From Clostridia bacterium (GTDB lineage Bacteria > Bacillota > Clostridia > Christensenellales > CAG-917): 39,549 nucleotides of DNA. The DNA lies in assembly GCA_017553325.1 (NCBI GenBank), contig JAFZMH010000010.1, positions 1 to 39,549 of the forward strand, written 5' to 3'. Positions 22,711 to 31,313 of the stretch are shown piece by piece (position 1 is the stretch's first letter; every line of letters starts with the position of its first letter). The notes under the pieces are model-generated. The model searched no databases. It was given only the letters and a program-made list of their open reading frames with translations, and was not told the origin of the DNA. Position numbers and translations under genes: made by a program.

Positions 22711-23939
22711 AAATACACCCTGTTTGGAAAAGCATCTTTCAAGAGCAAGTCGCCGTTTGAAAGCGAAAACGGCACTGTCAATCGGTATAAACGTTGCACG
22801 AGTTTGGCGTCGTCCACCGCCGTTTGACCGCCCTCGTCGAACATCTCTCTCAAAACGAAGCGTCTGCCGTTTACGTCGTCGTTTGGAGACAACACGACGA
22901 GTTCCTCGCCAACCTTAAAGCGATTGCGCATCTCGACGATCGTCTTCCCGTCCGCATACGATTGCACGACTGCCGTAAACACGTATTTTTCGGGTTGTTG
23001 CCCCGCGCCCTGACATACGGTGTCCAAATTGTCTCCCTCAAAAAAGGCGTCCGTATAGGTGCGGTGCGCGACGGTTTCAAGCCATTCGTTGTAAAGTTTT
23101 GCGTGTTCTATTCGCCCCGATTTTGAAAATTCGTCCAACGCGTGCCGATAGGCGTTGGCAACCGTCGCCACGTAAAACTCGCTCTTCATCCTGCCCTCGA
23201 CCTTCAAGGACGAGACTCCCGCCTTTGCCAAGTCGGGGATATGAGAGAGGAGTCTTAAATCGCGACTGTTCATAAAATAGGTCCCGCGCTCGTCCTCTTC
23301 GACGGCGAGAGATTTGTCCGCGTGGCGTTCGGTCTCAGTGATTTGATAACTCCACCTGCAAGGTTGAATACACTCTCCCCTGTTCGCGCTTCTGCCTGAA
23401 AAATAAGAGGACAAAAGGCACCTTCCGCTATAACTCATACACATTGCGCCGTGGGCGAATACTTCGAGTTCCATATCGGGGACTTCCGCGTGAATTTGCG
23501 CGATTTCCTCGTAGCCGAGTTCCCTTGCGAGCACCACTCTTTTGACGCCTAAATTCTTATAGAATTTAACTGCGGCGATATTCGTCGTATTTGCCTGCGT
23601 GGAAACGTGTGTCGCAAGTTTTGGCGCAACCTCTTTGCACAGAGACAACATCCCCAAATCGCTGATTAGCACGGCGTCCGCGCCGGCGTTTTGCAAGAAT
23701 ACGAAAAACTCTCTCGCGGCGGGCAGGTCGGAGTTTTTGGCAAAAATATTCGCCGTGACGTACACCTTTTTACCGAGCGAATGAGCGTACTCTATTCCCT
23801 CGCGCATTTCGTCTTCCGTAAAGTTGTCCGCCAACGCGCGTAAAGAAAGAGACTTGCCGCCGATATACACGGCATCAGCCCCAAAATGAAATGCGGTTTT
23901 GAGTTTTTTCAGATTCCCCGCGGGGAGTAAAAGTTCCAT
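22707..23939 (-). CDS. U32 family protein, TrhP-like
   Basis: 410 residues, a TIM-barrel-like protein of the U32 family. The N-terminus MELLLPAGNLKKLKTAF and FGADAVYIG is typical. The signature EVFAHGAMCMSYSGRCLLS (about 170-188) and the later Cys of RGECIQPCRW are intact; conserved Cys residues in this group are thought to hold an iron-sulfur cluster. Family knowledge: although named peptidases, close relatives (YegQ/TrhP, RlhA) act in RNA hydroxylation, so a role in wobble-uridine modification is more likely than proteolysis. Its ATG overlaps the apt-like stop by one base and its stop overlaps the DUF896 start, giving a tightly packed operon. Confidence 0.9.
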   Translation of the reverse strand: MELLLPAGNLKKLKTAFHFGADAVYIGGKSLSLRALADNFTEDEMREGIEYAHSLGKKVYVTANIFAKNSDLPAAREFFVFLQNAGADAVLISDLGMLSLCKEVAPKLATHVSTQANTTNIAAVKFYKNLGVKRVVLARELGYEEIAQIHAEVPDMELEVFAHGAMCMSYSGRCLLSSYFSGRSANRGECIQPCRWSYQITETERHADKSLAVEEDERGTYFMNSRDLRLLSHIPDLAKAGVSSLKVEGRMKSEFYVATVANAYRHALDEFSKSGRIEHAKLYNEWLETVAHRTYTDAFFEGDNLDTVCQGAGQQPEKYVFTAVVQSYADGKTIVEMRNRFKVGEELVVLSPNDDVNGRRFVLREMFDEGGQTAVDDAKLVQRLYRLTVPFSLSNGDLLLKDAFPNRVYL

Positions 23940-24478
23940 CAGTCAACAAACACGGGGATATGAGCGAGATAGATGATGTCGTCTCTGTCCTTTGCGTCGC
24001 CCTCCGCGAGCACGAACGCCTTTGCGACGATTTCGCCCCCTGCGAGTTTGACGATTTCTTCGAGTCCTTTCAAGCTTCCGCCCGTGGACACGACGTCGTC
24101 GACGATTGCGACGCGTCTTCCCTTCATCAAATCCGCGTCGTGTTTGGAGAGGTAGAGCGTCTGCACGCTACCCGTGGTTATGGACTTGACGGACGTCTGT
24201 ATGCCGTCCTGCATATACAGTTTTTTGGACTTGCGACAGACTGCGTAATAGTGCTGCCCGAGTTCTCTCGCTACGACGTGCGCAAGTTGGAGTCCTTTGG
24301 ACTCCGCCGTGATGACTACGTCGCAGGGCGGAAGCGCTTTTGCGATTTCCTTTCCGCAATGTTCGGTGAGTTCCTGATTGCCGTGCAGGTTGAAAAAGCA
24401 GATATGTATTCCCGGAAGCGGCAAAATGGGAAGGTCTGTCTTGTAGCCGTTTATGTCTACGGTGTAAAATTTGTCCAT
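23939..24478 (-). CDS. Phosphoribosyltransferase, adenine phosphoribosyltransferase-like
   Basis: 179 residues. The PRPP-binding motif VAIVDDVVSTGGS (123-135) is intact, and the region ITAESKGLQLAHVVARELG (56-74) matches the start of the apt-type active site. It probably salvages adenine (or a related purine) to the nucleotide using PRPP in the cytoplasm. The N-terminal hood is unusual compared with typical Apt, so another purine or a regulatory role is possible. First gene of the operon, with promoter at 24518 and GGAGG before the start. Confidence 0.82.
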   Translation of the reverse strand: MDKFYTVDINGYKTDLPILPLPGIHICFFNLHGNQELTEHCGKEIAKALPPCDVVITAESKGLQLAHVVARELGQHYYAVCRKSKKLYMQDGIQTSVKSITTGSVQTLYLSKHDADLMKGRRVAIVDDVVSTGGSLKGLEEIVKLAGGEIVAKAFVLAEGDAKDRDDIIYLAHIPVFVD

Positions 24479-24517
24479 AATTCCTCCGTGGCGCGAGCCG
24501 AATTTTTTAACACAATC

Positions 24518-24546
24518 ATTATATAGCCAAAATACGGTTTTTTCAA
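24518..24546 (-). promoter_or_regulatory. Promoter of the apt-like/U32/YnzC operon
   Basis: Minus-strand TTGAAA (24541-24546), a 17-base spacer, then TATAAT (24518-24523). The ATG follows about 40 bases later with GGAGG. Confidence 0.8.
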
Positions 24547-24565
24547 CTGTAAATTCGTTTATAAC

Positions 24566-24590
24566 GAAAAAACGGAGGAATTTCCTCCGC
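24566..24590 (-). terminator. Intrinsic terminator of the 46-residue protein gene
   Basis: On the minus strand CGGAGGAAATTCCTCCG is followed by TTTTTTCG. It separates the small gene from the apt-like operon promoter. Confidence 0.87.
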
Positions 24591-24610
24591 CTTTCAACAA
24601 AAAACCGCTC

Positions 24611-24751
24611 TTACTTGCAGTTTTTGCAACCCTTTTCCGTCTTTGAGCCGGACTTTGTGCCCTTCGGGGCGTTGTGTTTGGTTTCAACTTGTTCGTTTTC
24701 CCAATTTTCGGGTTTTGTTGCTTTTTGTTGTTTTGATGTTGATTTTGCCAT
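24611..24751 (-). CDS. 46-residue small protein with C-terminal CxxC
   Basis: It starts MAKSTSKQQKATKPENWENE and ends GCKNCK. The body is Lys/Thr/Ser-rich and probably disordered; the C-terminal Cys-x-x-Cys could bind metal or be redox active. AAAGGAG lies six bases before the ATG and a terminator follows, which supports a real single-gene unit. No family is recognised. Confidence 0.68.
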   Translation of the reverse strand: MAKSTSKQQKATKPENWENEQVETKHNAPKGTKSGSKTEKGCKNCK

Positions 24752-24806
24752 ATATTTCTCCTTTTGGGCGATAGCCCTAAAAGTAGTATTGAAAATTCCC
24801 GCGGTT

Positions 24807-24861
24807 TTTATACTCTAATTGAGATTTTTGTCTATACACCATCCAATCTTTATGATATAAT
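24807..24861. promoter_or_regulatory. Divergent promoters of the 46-residue protein gene and ung
   Basis: Plus strand: extended -10 TGATATAAT (TATAAT at 24856-24861) six bases before the ung ATG, with no good -35. Minus strand: TAGACA (24829-24834), a 16-base spacer, TATAAA (24807-24812). The two promoters overlap in the -35 region, so they may compete. Confidence 0.55.
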
Positions 24862-24867
24862 GGCGGT

Positions 24868-25530
24868 ATGGTGAACATAGGCAACAGTTGGGACGAAATA
24901 TTGAAAGACGATTTCGCAAGCGAAAACTATATGCAGCTTCGCGAGTTTTTGAAAGCGGAATATTCGCATCACGTCGTATACCCGAATATGTACGATATAT
25001 TCAGCGCGCTCAAAGTGACGCCGTATGAAAAAGTCAAGGTCGTAATTTTGGGACAGGACCCATATCACGGACCGGGACAGGCGCACGGCATGAGTTTTTC
25101 CGTCAAACCGGGCATAGAAGCCCCGCCCTCTCTCGTCAATATTTTCAAGGAAATCGAGAGCGATTTAGGCGTCAAAAACACCTCGCCGTACCTTATGCCG
25201 TGGGCGGAACAGGGCGTGCTCCTTTTGAACACGGTACTCACCGTCCGTTCGGGACTTGCAAACTCCCACAAGGGCAAGGGGTGGGAACAGTTGACAGACA
25301 GTATAATCAAACATCTAAACGAGCGAAACGAGCCGATAGTGTTTATGCTTTGGGGCGGAAACGCGAGGAGCAAAAAGGCGCTGATTACAAACCCGCAACA
25401 CCTCGTTTTGGAGACCGTACACCCTTCTCCGCTCTCCGCCTACAACGGGTTTTTCGGGTGCAAGCACTTCTCAAAATGCAACGCGTTTTTGAAAGCGCAC
25501 GGCGAACCCCCGATAGACTGGCGAACCTAA
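24868..25530 (+). CDS. ung: Uracil-DNA glycosylase, family 1
   Basis: 220 residues, normal length. The catalytic motif [18 protein letters not shown] carries the water-activating Asp64, LLNTVLTV forms the uracil pocket floor, and [14 protein letters not shown] is the DNA-intercalation loop with the catalytic His. It removes uracil from DNA as the first step of base excision repair. The start follows the TATAAT box by only six bases, so the message is probably leaderless. A terminator follows 20 bases after the stop. Confidence 0.96.
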   Translation: MVNIGNSWDEILKDDFASENYMQLREFLKAEYSHHVVYPNMYDIFSALKVTPYEKVKVVILGQDPYHGPGQAHGMSFSVKPGIEAPPSLVNIFKEIESDLGVKNTSPYLMPWAEQGVLLLNTVLTVRSGLANSHKGKGWEQLTDSIIKHLNERNEPIVFMLWGGNARSKKALITNPQHLVLETVHPSPLSAYNGFFGCKHFSKCNAFLKAHGEPPIDWRT

Positions 25531-25550
25531 CGACGCAAACCATTTTCAAA

Positions 25551-25574
25551 ACAGCACTCTCGGTGCTGTTTTTT
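25551..25574 (+). terminator. Intrinsic terminator of ung
   Basis: ACAGCAC-TCTCG-GTGCTGT is followed by a TTTTT run. Confidence 0.9.
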
Positions 25575-25603
25575 AGTTTTTTAGACCATATTGCAAAAAA
25601 CGT

Positions 25604-25632
25604 TTGGCATATAAATATTATCGTGTTATACT
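25604..25632 (+). promoter_or_regulatory. Promoter of the MATE gene
   Basis: TTGGCA (25604-25609), a 17-base spacer, then TATACT (25627-25632). The AAGGTG site and ATG follow about 20 bases later. Confidence 0.72.
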
Positions 25633-25653
25633 CTCTATACTTTAAGGTGCAAA

Positions 25654-27156
25654 ATGGAACTCGAAAAAAAGCAAAACGTTTTTTCAAAACTCATCGGCGA
25701 TAAGGCTTTTTACAAAATGGTCTTCGCGGTTGCGGTGCCGATTTTGGTGCAGAACGTCATCACAAACTTCGTCTCTCTCCTCGACAACATTATGGTCGGC
25801 AGAGTGGGCACGGAGGAGATGTCGGGCGTGTCTATCGCCAATCTTTTGCTTTTCGTGTTCAACCTCGCCGTTTTCGGGGCGACCTCGGGCGTCGGTATAT
25901 TCACCGCGCAATACTACGGCTCGAAAAACGAAACGGGCATGAAGCACTCGATACGCTTCTCCATGTATTGGGGACTTGCTTTGCTCGCCGTGGGAATAAT
26001 AATCTTCGGCGCGGCGGGAAAGGCGCTCATAAAACTCTATCTGTACGACAACGGCACGACGGGAGATATAAACGCCACGCTAGGCTTTGGCTCAAGCTAT
26101 CTTTCGCTTATGGTGATAGGACTCCCCGCCTTCGTCATATCGCAGGTTTACGCTGGCACGGTAAGAAGTACGCAGAAAACTTTGCCACCTATGGTGGCAG
26201 GTCTTTGCGCAGTCGTCGTAAACCTGTTCCTCAACTACGTGCTGATATACGGCAAACTCGGCGCGCCAGCAATGGGCGTAAACGGCGCGGCAATCGCAAC
26301 CGTCACGTCGAGATACGTCGAGATGATAATTCTTGTCGTATGGTGCCACGTCTCAAAGAAACTGCCGTATTTTAAGGGCGTTTGGAGGTCTTTGAAAGTC
26401 CCGATTGAGGATTGCAAGGCTTATATCAAAAAGGGCACGCCCGTCTTTATCAACGAGGTGCTTTGGTCTATCGGTATATCGATAATCGTGCAATGCTACT
26501 CGGTGAGAGGGCTGGCAACCGTTGCCGCTCTCAACATTCAAAACACGATGAACAACCTGTTTGCCGCCGGCTATATCACTATGGGCGCGGTGACGGGAAT
26601 CATCATCGGCAATATACTCGGCTCGGGCGATATAGAGGGGGCAAAAGACGCTTCGAGAAAGCTTATGGCTTTCTCCACCGCGTTCTACACCTTGCTCGCG
26701 GGGTTGTACGTGGGACTGGCGTTCGTCTTCCCCTCAATATACAATACGACGGACGAAGTCAAGGAAATCGCCGAAAACGTTATGCTCGTCGCGGCGTGCT
26801 TCGTCCCCGTCGAGGCGCTCGTCAACGCGGCGTACTTTACGATAAGGGCGGGCGGAAGAACTTTCGTCACCTTCTTGTTCGACAGCTTCTTCACGTGGGT
26901 TATCCCCGTCCCCGTCGCGTTTTTGTTGTCGAGACTCACGGGACTCGACGTCGTAGAGATGTATCTCGTGATTCAATCGCTTGAAATCATCAAGGTCGTC
27001 ATAGGGTTTATCATCCTGCGTTCTGGCATTTGGTGCAAGAAATTCGTCGCGGACGGCGAACCCGCTCCCTCAAACGATATTCCCTCGGAGGAAGAAAAGC
27101 CAACGGTGGTCGAACCGGAGAGCGACTTTTTGAACAACCCGAAATCTCCGCTGTAA
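25654..27156 (+). CDS. MATE family efflux transporter
   Basis: 500 residues with the twelve-helix MATE layout in two halves. The first helices read VAVPILVQNVITNFVSLLDN followed by IMVGRVGTEEMSGVSIAN, the standard family start. Family knowledge: these proteins export cationic drugs or metabolites using Na+ or H+ gradients. The C-terminal 35 residues are an acidic, Pro-rich cytoplasmic tail. It is monocistronic: it has its own promoter, and a terminator hairpin begins within the stop codon. The substrate is unknown. Confidence 0.94.
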   Translation: MELEKKQNVFSKLIGDKAFYKMVFAVAVPILVQNVITNFVSLLDNIMVGRVGTEEMSGVSIANLLLFVFNLAVFGATSGVGIFTAQYYGSKNETGMKHSIRFSMYWGLALLAVGIIIFGAAGKALIKLYLYDNGTTGDINATLGFGSSYLSLMVIGLPAFVISQVYAGTVRSTQKTLPPMVAGLCAVVVNLFLNYVLIYGKLGAPAMGVNGAAIATVTSRYVEMIILVVWCHVSKKLPYFKGVWRSLKVPIEDCKAYIKKGTPVFINEVLWSIGISIIVQCYSVRGLATVAALNIQNTMNNLFAAGYITMGAVTGIIIGNILGSGDIEGAKDASRKLMAFSTAFYTLLAGLYVGLAFVFPSIYNTTDEVKEIAENVMLVAACFVPVEALVNAAYFTIRAGGRTFVTFLFDSFFTWVIPVPVAFLLSRLTGLDVVEMYLVIQSLEIIKVVIGFIILRSGIWCKKFVADGEPAPSNDIPSEEEKPTVVEPESDFLNNPKSPL

Positions 27157-27180
27157 ATCTTGCAAGAAGCAAGATTTTCT
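27155..27180 (+). terminator. Terminator of the MATE gene, overlapping the next promoter
   Basis: AAATCTTGC (27155-27163) and GCAAGATTT (27169-27177) are perfect nine-base arms around AAGAA, followed by TTC. The hairpin starts inside the TAA stop codon and contains the -35 box of the next operon. Confidence 0.7.
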
Positions 27181-27188
27181 GCTACAAT
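27160..27188 (+). promoter_or_regulatory. Promoter of the DUF3737-dut-aminopeptidase operon
   Basis: TTGCAA (27160-27165), a 17-base spacer, then TACAAT (27183-27188). TGGGGAG precedes the ATG at 27220. Confidence 0.68.
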
Positions 27189-27219
27189 AATATAAATCAA
27201 ACCTGGGGAGAAATACCCG

Positions 27220-28068
27220 ATGAAAGTTATAGAGAACAAAAACTTTCCCGGAGAACGCGCTTTGTACGGCGCGAACGAAGTGGAACTCATAAACTGCGCG
27301 TTCCAAGGCGAGGAGGACGGCGAGTCGGCGCTTAAAGAGGCAAGAAACGTCTTGCTCAAAGACTGCTATATGGACTTGCGCTATCCCCTTTGGCACAACG
27401 AGAACGTGGCGCTTGAACGCGTCGAGATGACGGTAAATTGCAGGGCCGCGCTTTGGTATTCGCAAAGAATTGCCGTCAAAGACAGCAAACTTCACGGCAT
27501 AAAGGCATTGAGGGAGTGCTCTGACGTAGAACTGTTGGACACGGACGTAGTCTCCCCGGAATTCGGCTGGCGCAGTCATAGAATAACCGGCAAAAACCTG
27601 TCCATTGAGGGCGAATACGGGTTTTTTGAGTCAAGCAAAATCACCCTCTCAAATTTGACGTTCAAGGGCAAATATTCCTTCCAATACGTCCACGACCTCG
27701 TGATTGAAGACAGCAAGTTGGACACGAAGGACGCGTTTTGGCACACGAAAAACGTCTGCGTGAAAAATACCATGATAAAGGGCGAATATCTTGCTTGGTA
27801 CGCGGAGAATATCGTCTTTGAAAACTGCACCATTATCGGCACGCAACCGCTCTGCTACTGCAAAAACCTGAAACTCGTAAACTGCAAAATGATAGACTGC
27901 GATTTGTCTTTCGAATACTCGGACGTGGAGGCTGACGTCGTCGGCGCGGTACTGTCCGTCAAAAACCCGAAGAGCGGAAAGATTGTCGCAGACAACTACG
28001 GCGAAATAATTTTGACAGACGACAGCAAAGTCAAATGCGAAGCGCAAATACTAAAAAGAGGAAACTGA
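27220..28068 (+). CDS. DUF3737 family right-handed beta-helix protein
   Basis: 282 residues, the full length of the DUF3737 family. Short repeats of about 20 residues with the pattern (V/I)xxxNxxIxxSxL/M, such as NVLLKDCYMD, NIVFENCTII and NLKLVNCKMI, predict a solenoid of parallel beta-strands. No signal peptide is seen, so it is cytoplasmic. Its function is not known; an enzyme acting on carbohydrate is often guessed from the fold, without catalytic residues to prove it. It starts the operon and ends one base before dut. Confidence 0.88.
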   Translation: MKVIENKNFPGERALYGANEVELINCAFQGEEDGESALKEARNVLLKDCYMDLRYPLWHNENVALERVEMTVNCRAALWYSQRIAVKDSKLHGIKALRECSDVELLDTDVVSPEFGWRSHRITGKNLSIEGEYGFFESSKITLSNLTFKGKYSFQYVHDLVIEDSKLDTKDAFWHTKNVCVKNTMIKGEYLAWYAENIVFENCTIIGTQPLCYCKNLKLVNCKMIDCDLSFEYSDVEADVVGAVLSVKNPKSGKIVADNYGEIILTDDSKVKCEAQILKRGN

Positions 28069-28069
28069 T

Positions 28070-28522
28070 ATGACTAAGCACGTTCCCGTAAAAATCAAAA
28101 AACTCAGGGCGGACGCCGTCCTTCCCAAATACGGCACGCCGTTCGCGGCGGGCGCCGACCTCTACGCCTGCATGGACGAGGACGAACTCGTCATAGAGAG
28201 CGGAGAGACGAAATTCGTGCACACGGGACTTTCGATTGAACTCCCCGAAGGCACCGTCGGGCTCGTATACGCAAGGAGCGGTCTCGCCTCAAAGCGCGGT
28301 ATTGCCCCCGCCAACAAGGTCGGCGTCGTGGACAGCGACTATCGCGGAGAAATCATGGTGGCCATGCACAACCACTCGCCCATCAAGCAAATCGTCGAAA
28401 AGGGCGAGCGCGTTGCGCAACTCGTCGTCGCGCCGTATCTCACCGCAGATTTCGAAGAGGTCGACGAATTGCAGTGCTCCGCACGCGGCGAAGCGGGCTT
28501 TGGCTCAACAGGCAACAAATAA
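28070..28522 (+). CDS. dut: dUTP diphosphatase
   Basis: 150 residues, trimeric dUTPase type. All five motifs are present: AGADLYA (27-33), ARSGLASKRG (68-77), GVVDSDYRGEI (85-95, catalytic Asp), ERVAQL (113-118) and the P-loop-like RGEAGFGSTG (139-148). It hydrolyses dUTP to dUMP, keeping uracil out of DNA and feeding thymidylate synthesis. It is complementary to ung 3 kb upstream, though that gene is in a different transcript. GAGGAA precedes the start. Confidence 0.96.
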   Translation: MTKHVPVKIKKLRADAVLPKYGTPFAAGADLYACMDEDELVIESGETKFVHTGLSIELPEGTVGLVYARSGLASKRGIAPANKVGVVDSDYRGEIMVAMHNHSPIKQIVEKGERVAQLVVAPYLTADFEEVDELQCSARGEAGFGSTGNK

Positions 28523-28569
28523 CAAAACAAACACTTTAAAACACCAAAACGACACTTAAAGGTGCGAAT

Positions 28570-30330
28570 ATGAAAAAAGAACTTGAACAACTGAAACGCA
28601 TCATCGAGAAACGCGGCTACGACGCTTACGTCATTTTCACGAGCGACGACCACGGCAGCGAATACGTCGAAGACCACTTTAAAGCACGCGCATACTTCTC
28701 TGGCTTTACGGGAAGCGCGGGCACTTTCGTCGTGACCAAAGACGAGAGCGCGCTTTGGACGGACGGGAGATATTTCCTGCAAGCGGCAAGAGAATTGTCT
28801 CTCTCCGGCGCGACGCTGATGAAGGACGGCGAACCCAGCGTGCCTTCCGTGGTCGAATATCTCAAAGCAAAAAAGTGCGGACGCATCGCGTTCGACTTTT
28901 CCACCGCGACTTCCCGTTTTGTCGAGACGTTGAAAAAGTCTATGCCCGACGCGTCTCTCGTTGACGACGGCAATATCGTGGACGAGGTCTGGCAGGACCG
29001 CCCCGCGCTCCCCGCGAGCAAAGCGTACATCATCCCCTTCGAGCAGGCGGGCGAAAGCGTTGCGAGCAAACTTGAAAACCTCGTCAAAGACACGAAGGAA
29101 GCGGGTTGCGACTTTGCGCTCGTAAGTTCTTTGGACGACGTGGCGTGGCTGTTCAATCTCCGCGGAGACGACATAAGATACAACCCCGTCAACTACGCAT
29201 ACGCGCTCGTCGGCGAAGGGCATTCAATTCTCTATATCGACGACACGAAGCTTTCCGAGGACGTTCAAACGAAGTTTGCGCTCGACAAAATCGTGCTCCG
29301 TCCCTATCTCGCCGTCTACGACGACTTGAAAGCCTTGACGGGCAAAGTGCTCATCGACGAGAGCAAGACGAACTACGCTTTGAGCCTCTGCATCAAGGAC
29401 AAGAAGATTGCAAACGTATTCCCTACGACCATGCGAAAGGCGATAAAGAACGAAATCGAAATCGCAAACAGCAAAAAGGCGCAACTTGAAGACTCCGTCG
29501 CTATGGTCAAGTTTATGCGCTGGCTCAAGGAAAACGTCGGCAAGGAGAAAATGACGGAAATCAGCGTCGCAGACAAGCTCGAAACCTTCCGCAAAGAGAG
29601 CGACAAATTCGTCAGTCTTTCCTTTGACACGATATGCGGATATATGGAAAACGGCGCGGTTATACACTACTCCGCCACCCCCGAAACGGACAAAGAAGTG
29701 CTTGCAAAAGGACTCTTGCTCGTGGACAGCGGAGCGCAATATCTCTACGGCACGACGGACATCACGAGGACGTACGCGCTCGGCGAAATCACCGACGAGA
29801 TGCGCCGCGACTACACTCTCGTTCTCAAAGCGCACATCGCGCTTGCAAGAGCGGTGTTCCCTTTGAACACCTACGGCGCGGCGCTCGACCTGCTCACGAG
29901 AGAGCCTATGCTCAAAGAGGGCAAAAACTTCCGGCACGGCACGGGACACGGCGTCGGCTATCTTTTGAACGTTCACGAAGGACCTCACAACATCAGCCCG
30001 AGGGCGAACTGGCAATACCACACGTCCCCCTTCAAGGCGGGAATGTTCGTGACGGACGAGCCCGGCGTCTATATTGAAAACGAATACGGCATCCGCCACG
30101 AAAACATCTTGCTCTGCGTGGACAACGGCACGAACGAATACGGCGCGACGCTCGGCTTCGAGCCTTTGACTTTCGTCCCGTTCGACCTCGACGCAATAGA
30201 CGCTTGCGCACTCCAAAAAGACGAGAAAGCCTGGCTCAACGGCTATCACAAGGCGGTGTACGACAAAGTATCGCCCCTTATAGACGACGAGTTGAAGGCG
30301 TATCTAAAACACGCGACAAGAGAAATCTAA
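28570..30330 (+). CDS. Xaa-Pro aminopeptidase (M24B)
   Basis: 586 residues, the long aminopeptidase P form with two N-terminal creatinase-like domains (about 1-150 and 150-305) before the pita-bread catalytic domain (about 308-535). Metal ligands are Asp386, Asp397, His460 (HGTGHGVG), Glu497 (TDEPGVY) and Glu511 (RHEN); His366 (VIHYS) is the usual substrate-positioning His. A short C-terminal helical domain follows. It removes N-terminal residues ahead of proline in the cytoplasm. AAAGGTG precedes the start. It lies 47 bases after dut, last gene of the operon, followed by a strong terminator. Confidence 0.95.
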   Translation: MKKELEQLKRIIEKRGYDAYVIFTSDDHGSEYVEDHFKARAYFSGFTGSAGTFVVTKDESALWTDGRYFLQAARELSLSGATLMKDGEPSVPSVVEYLKAKKCGRIAFDFSTATSRFVETLKKSMPDASLVDDGNIVDEVWQDRPALPASKAYIIPFEQAGESVASKLENLVKDTKEAGCDFALVSSLDDVAWLFNLRGDDIRYNPVNYAYALVGEGHSILYIDDTKLSEDVQTKFALDKIVLRPYLAVYDDLKALTGKVLIDESKTNYALSLCIKDKKIANVFPTTMRKAIKNEIEIANSKKAQLEDSVAMVKFMRWLKENVGKEKMTEISVADKLETFRKESDKFVSLSFDTICGYMENGAVIHYSATPETDKEVLAKGLLLVDSGAQYLYGTTDITRTYALGEITDEMRRDYTLVLKAHIALARAVFPLNTYGAALDLLTREPMLKEGKNFRHGTGHGVGYLLNVHEGPHNISPRANWQYHTSPFKAGMFVTDEPGVYIENEYGIRHENILLCVDNGTNEYGATLGFEPLTFVPFDLDAIDACALQKDEKAWLNGYHKAVYDKVSPLIDDELKAYLKHATREI

Positions 30331-30340
30331 ATCAAAAACG

Positions 30341-30373
30341 TCAAAAAGGGACCGCGCTAGCGGTCTTTTTTTT
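30341..30373 (+). terminator. Intrinsic terminator of the aminopeptidase operon
   Basis: GACCGC-GCTA-GCGGTC is followed by eight T, with an A tract upstream. Confidence 0.92.
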
Positions 30374-30407
30374 GTGCTCTTTAAAAATTTTGCTATAAAA
30401 GGCGATT

Positions 30408-30428
30408 TTTGCTTATACCATAAGCAAA
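30408..30428. promoter_or_regulatory. 21-base palindrome upstream of the ABC operon promoter
   Basis: TTTGCTTA (30408-30415) and TAAGCAAA (30421-30428) are perfect arms around TACCA. It lies 17-37 bases upstream of the -35 box, a position suited to an activator or a repressor. Confidence 0.5.
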
Positions 30429-30444
30429 TTTAAGACTTTATTCG

Positions 30445-30473
30445 TTGACTTTTTATAGTCTGTATAATACAAT
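30445..30473 (+). promoter_or_regulatory. Promoter of the ABC transporter/surface protein operon
   Basis: TTGACT (30445-30450), a 17-base spacer, then TACAAT (30468-30473). The leader is about 65 bases and contains the perfect 12-base palindrome ACAATATATTGT (30500-30511). Confidence 0.7.
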
Positions 30474-30545
30474 TTGTTTCGTACGTTTTGTATTTGTACA
30501 CAATATATTGTATAAACGCTTGCTCACGTCGGGCAAAGGATAAAA

Positions 30546-31313
30546 ATGGAAAAGGTCGTAAAAATCGAAAATTTGTCAAAACGCTACAAGAAGTCCGCGG
30601 TGCTTGCCGTCGACGACTTTTCGCTTGAATGTTTCGAAGGCGAAATCGTCGGGCTTTTGGGACACAACGGCGCGGGAAAATCTACCACTCTCAAATGTTT
30701 GACGGGGATGCTCCCTCCGACGAGCGGAAAAATCACCGTCTGCGGATACGACGTACAAAAAGAGCCCGTCAAGGCAAAGAGCACGTTTGGGTTTGTCAGC
30801 GACAAGCACGACGTTTTCGTCAAGATGACGGGGCTCGAATATCTAAATTTCATAGCGGACGCCTATGGAGTAAGCAAGGCGGAGCGTATTCAAAGATACG
30901 AGGAACTCGAAAAGATTTTCCGCTTGGAAGACAGGGTTTTCGACGTCATAAACGACTACTCCCACGGCATGCGCCAAAAGATTTGTATGATGGGCAGTCT
31001 CATTCACCACCCGAAACTGTGGATATTGGACGAGCCGATGATAGGTCTCGACCCGCTCACTTCCGCAAGAGTGAGAGAGTTTATGAAGAAATACGTGAGC
31101 GAAGGCAACTGTATTCTCTTTTCCACTCACAACATAGCGTCCGTGCAAAAGGTCTGCTCGAGAGCGGTGATCATCGCAAACAGCAAGAAACTCGCGGATT
31201 TCAACGTCGCGGATTTCGAAGCGAACAACGATATGACGCTCGAAGAATACTTTTTGCAAATAACGGACGGAGCGCAAAACGACGCGCCCGAGACGGAAGA
31301 ACGGTTTGAATGA
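30546..31313 (+). CDS. ABC transporter ATP-binding protein
   Basis: 255 residues. Walker A GHNGAGKST (39-47), Walker B LWILDEPM and the switch His in STHNIAS are intact. The signature reads YSHGMRQK in place of LSGGQ, as in many ABC-2 export ATPases. It energises the permease encoded next; its stop overlaps the permease start by four bases (ATGA). AAAGGAT precedes the start. Family knowledge: ABC-2 exporters of this kind carry antibiotics, polysaccharides or peptides; nothing here fixes the cargo. Confidence 0.94.
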   Translation: MEKVVKIENLSKRYKKSAVLAVDDFSLECFEGEIVGLLGHNGAGKSTTLKCLTGMLPPTSGKITVCGYDVQKEPVKAKSTFGFVSDKHDVFVKMTGLEYLNFIADAYGVSKAERIQRYEELEKIFRLEDRVFDVINDYSHGMRQKICMMGSLIHHPKLWILDEPMIGLDPLTSARVREFMKKYVSEGNCILFSTHNIASVQKVCSRAVIIANSKKLADFNVADFEANNDMTLEEYFLQITDGAQNDAPETEERFE

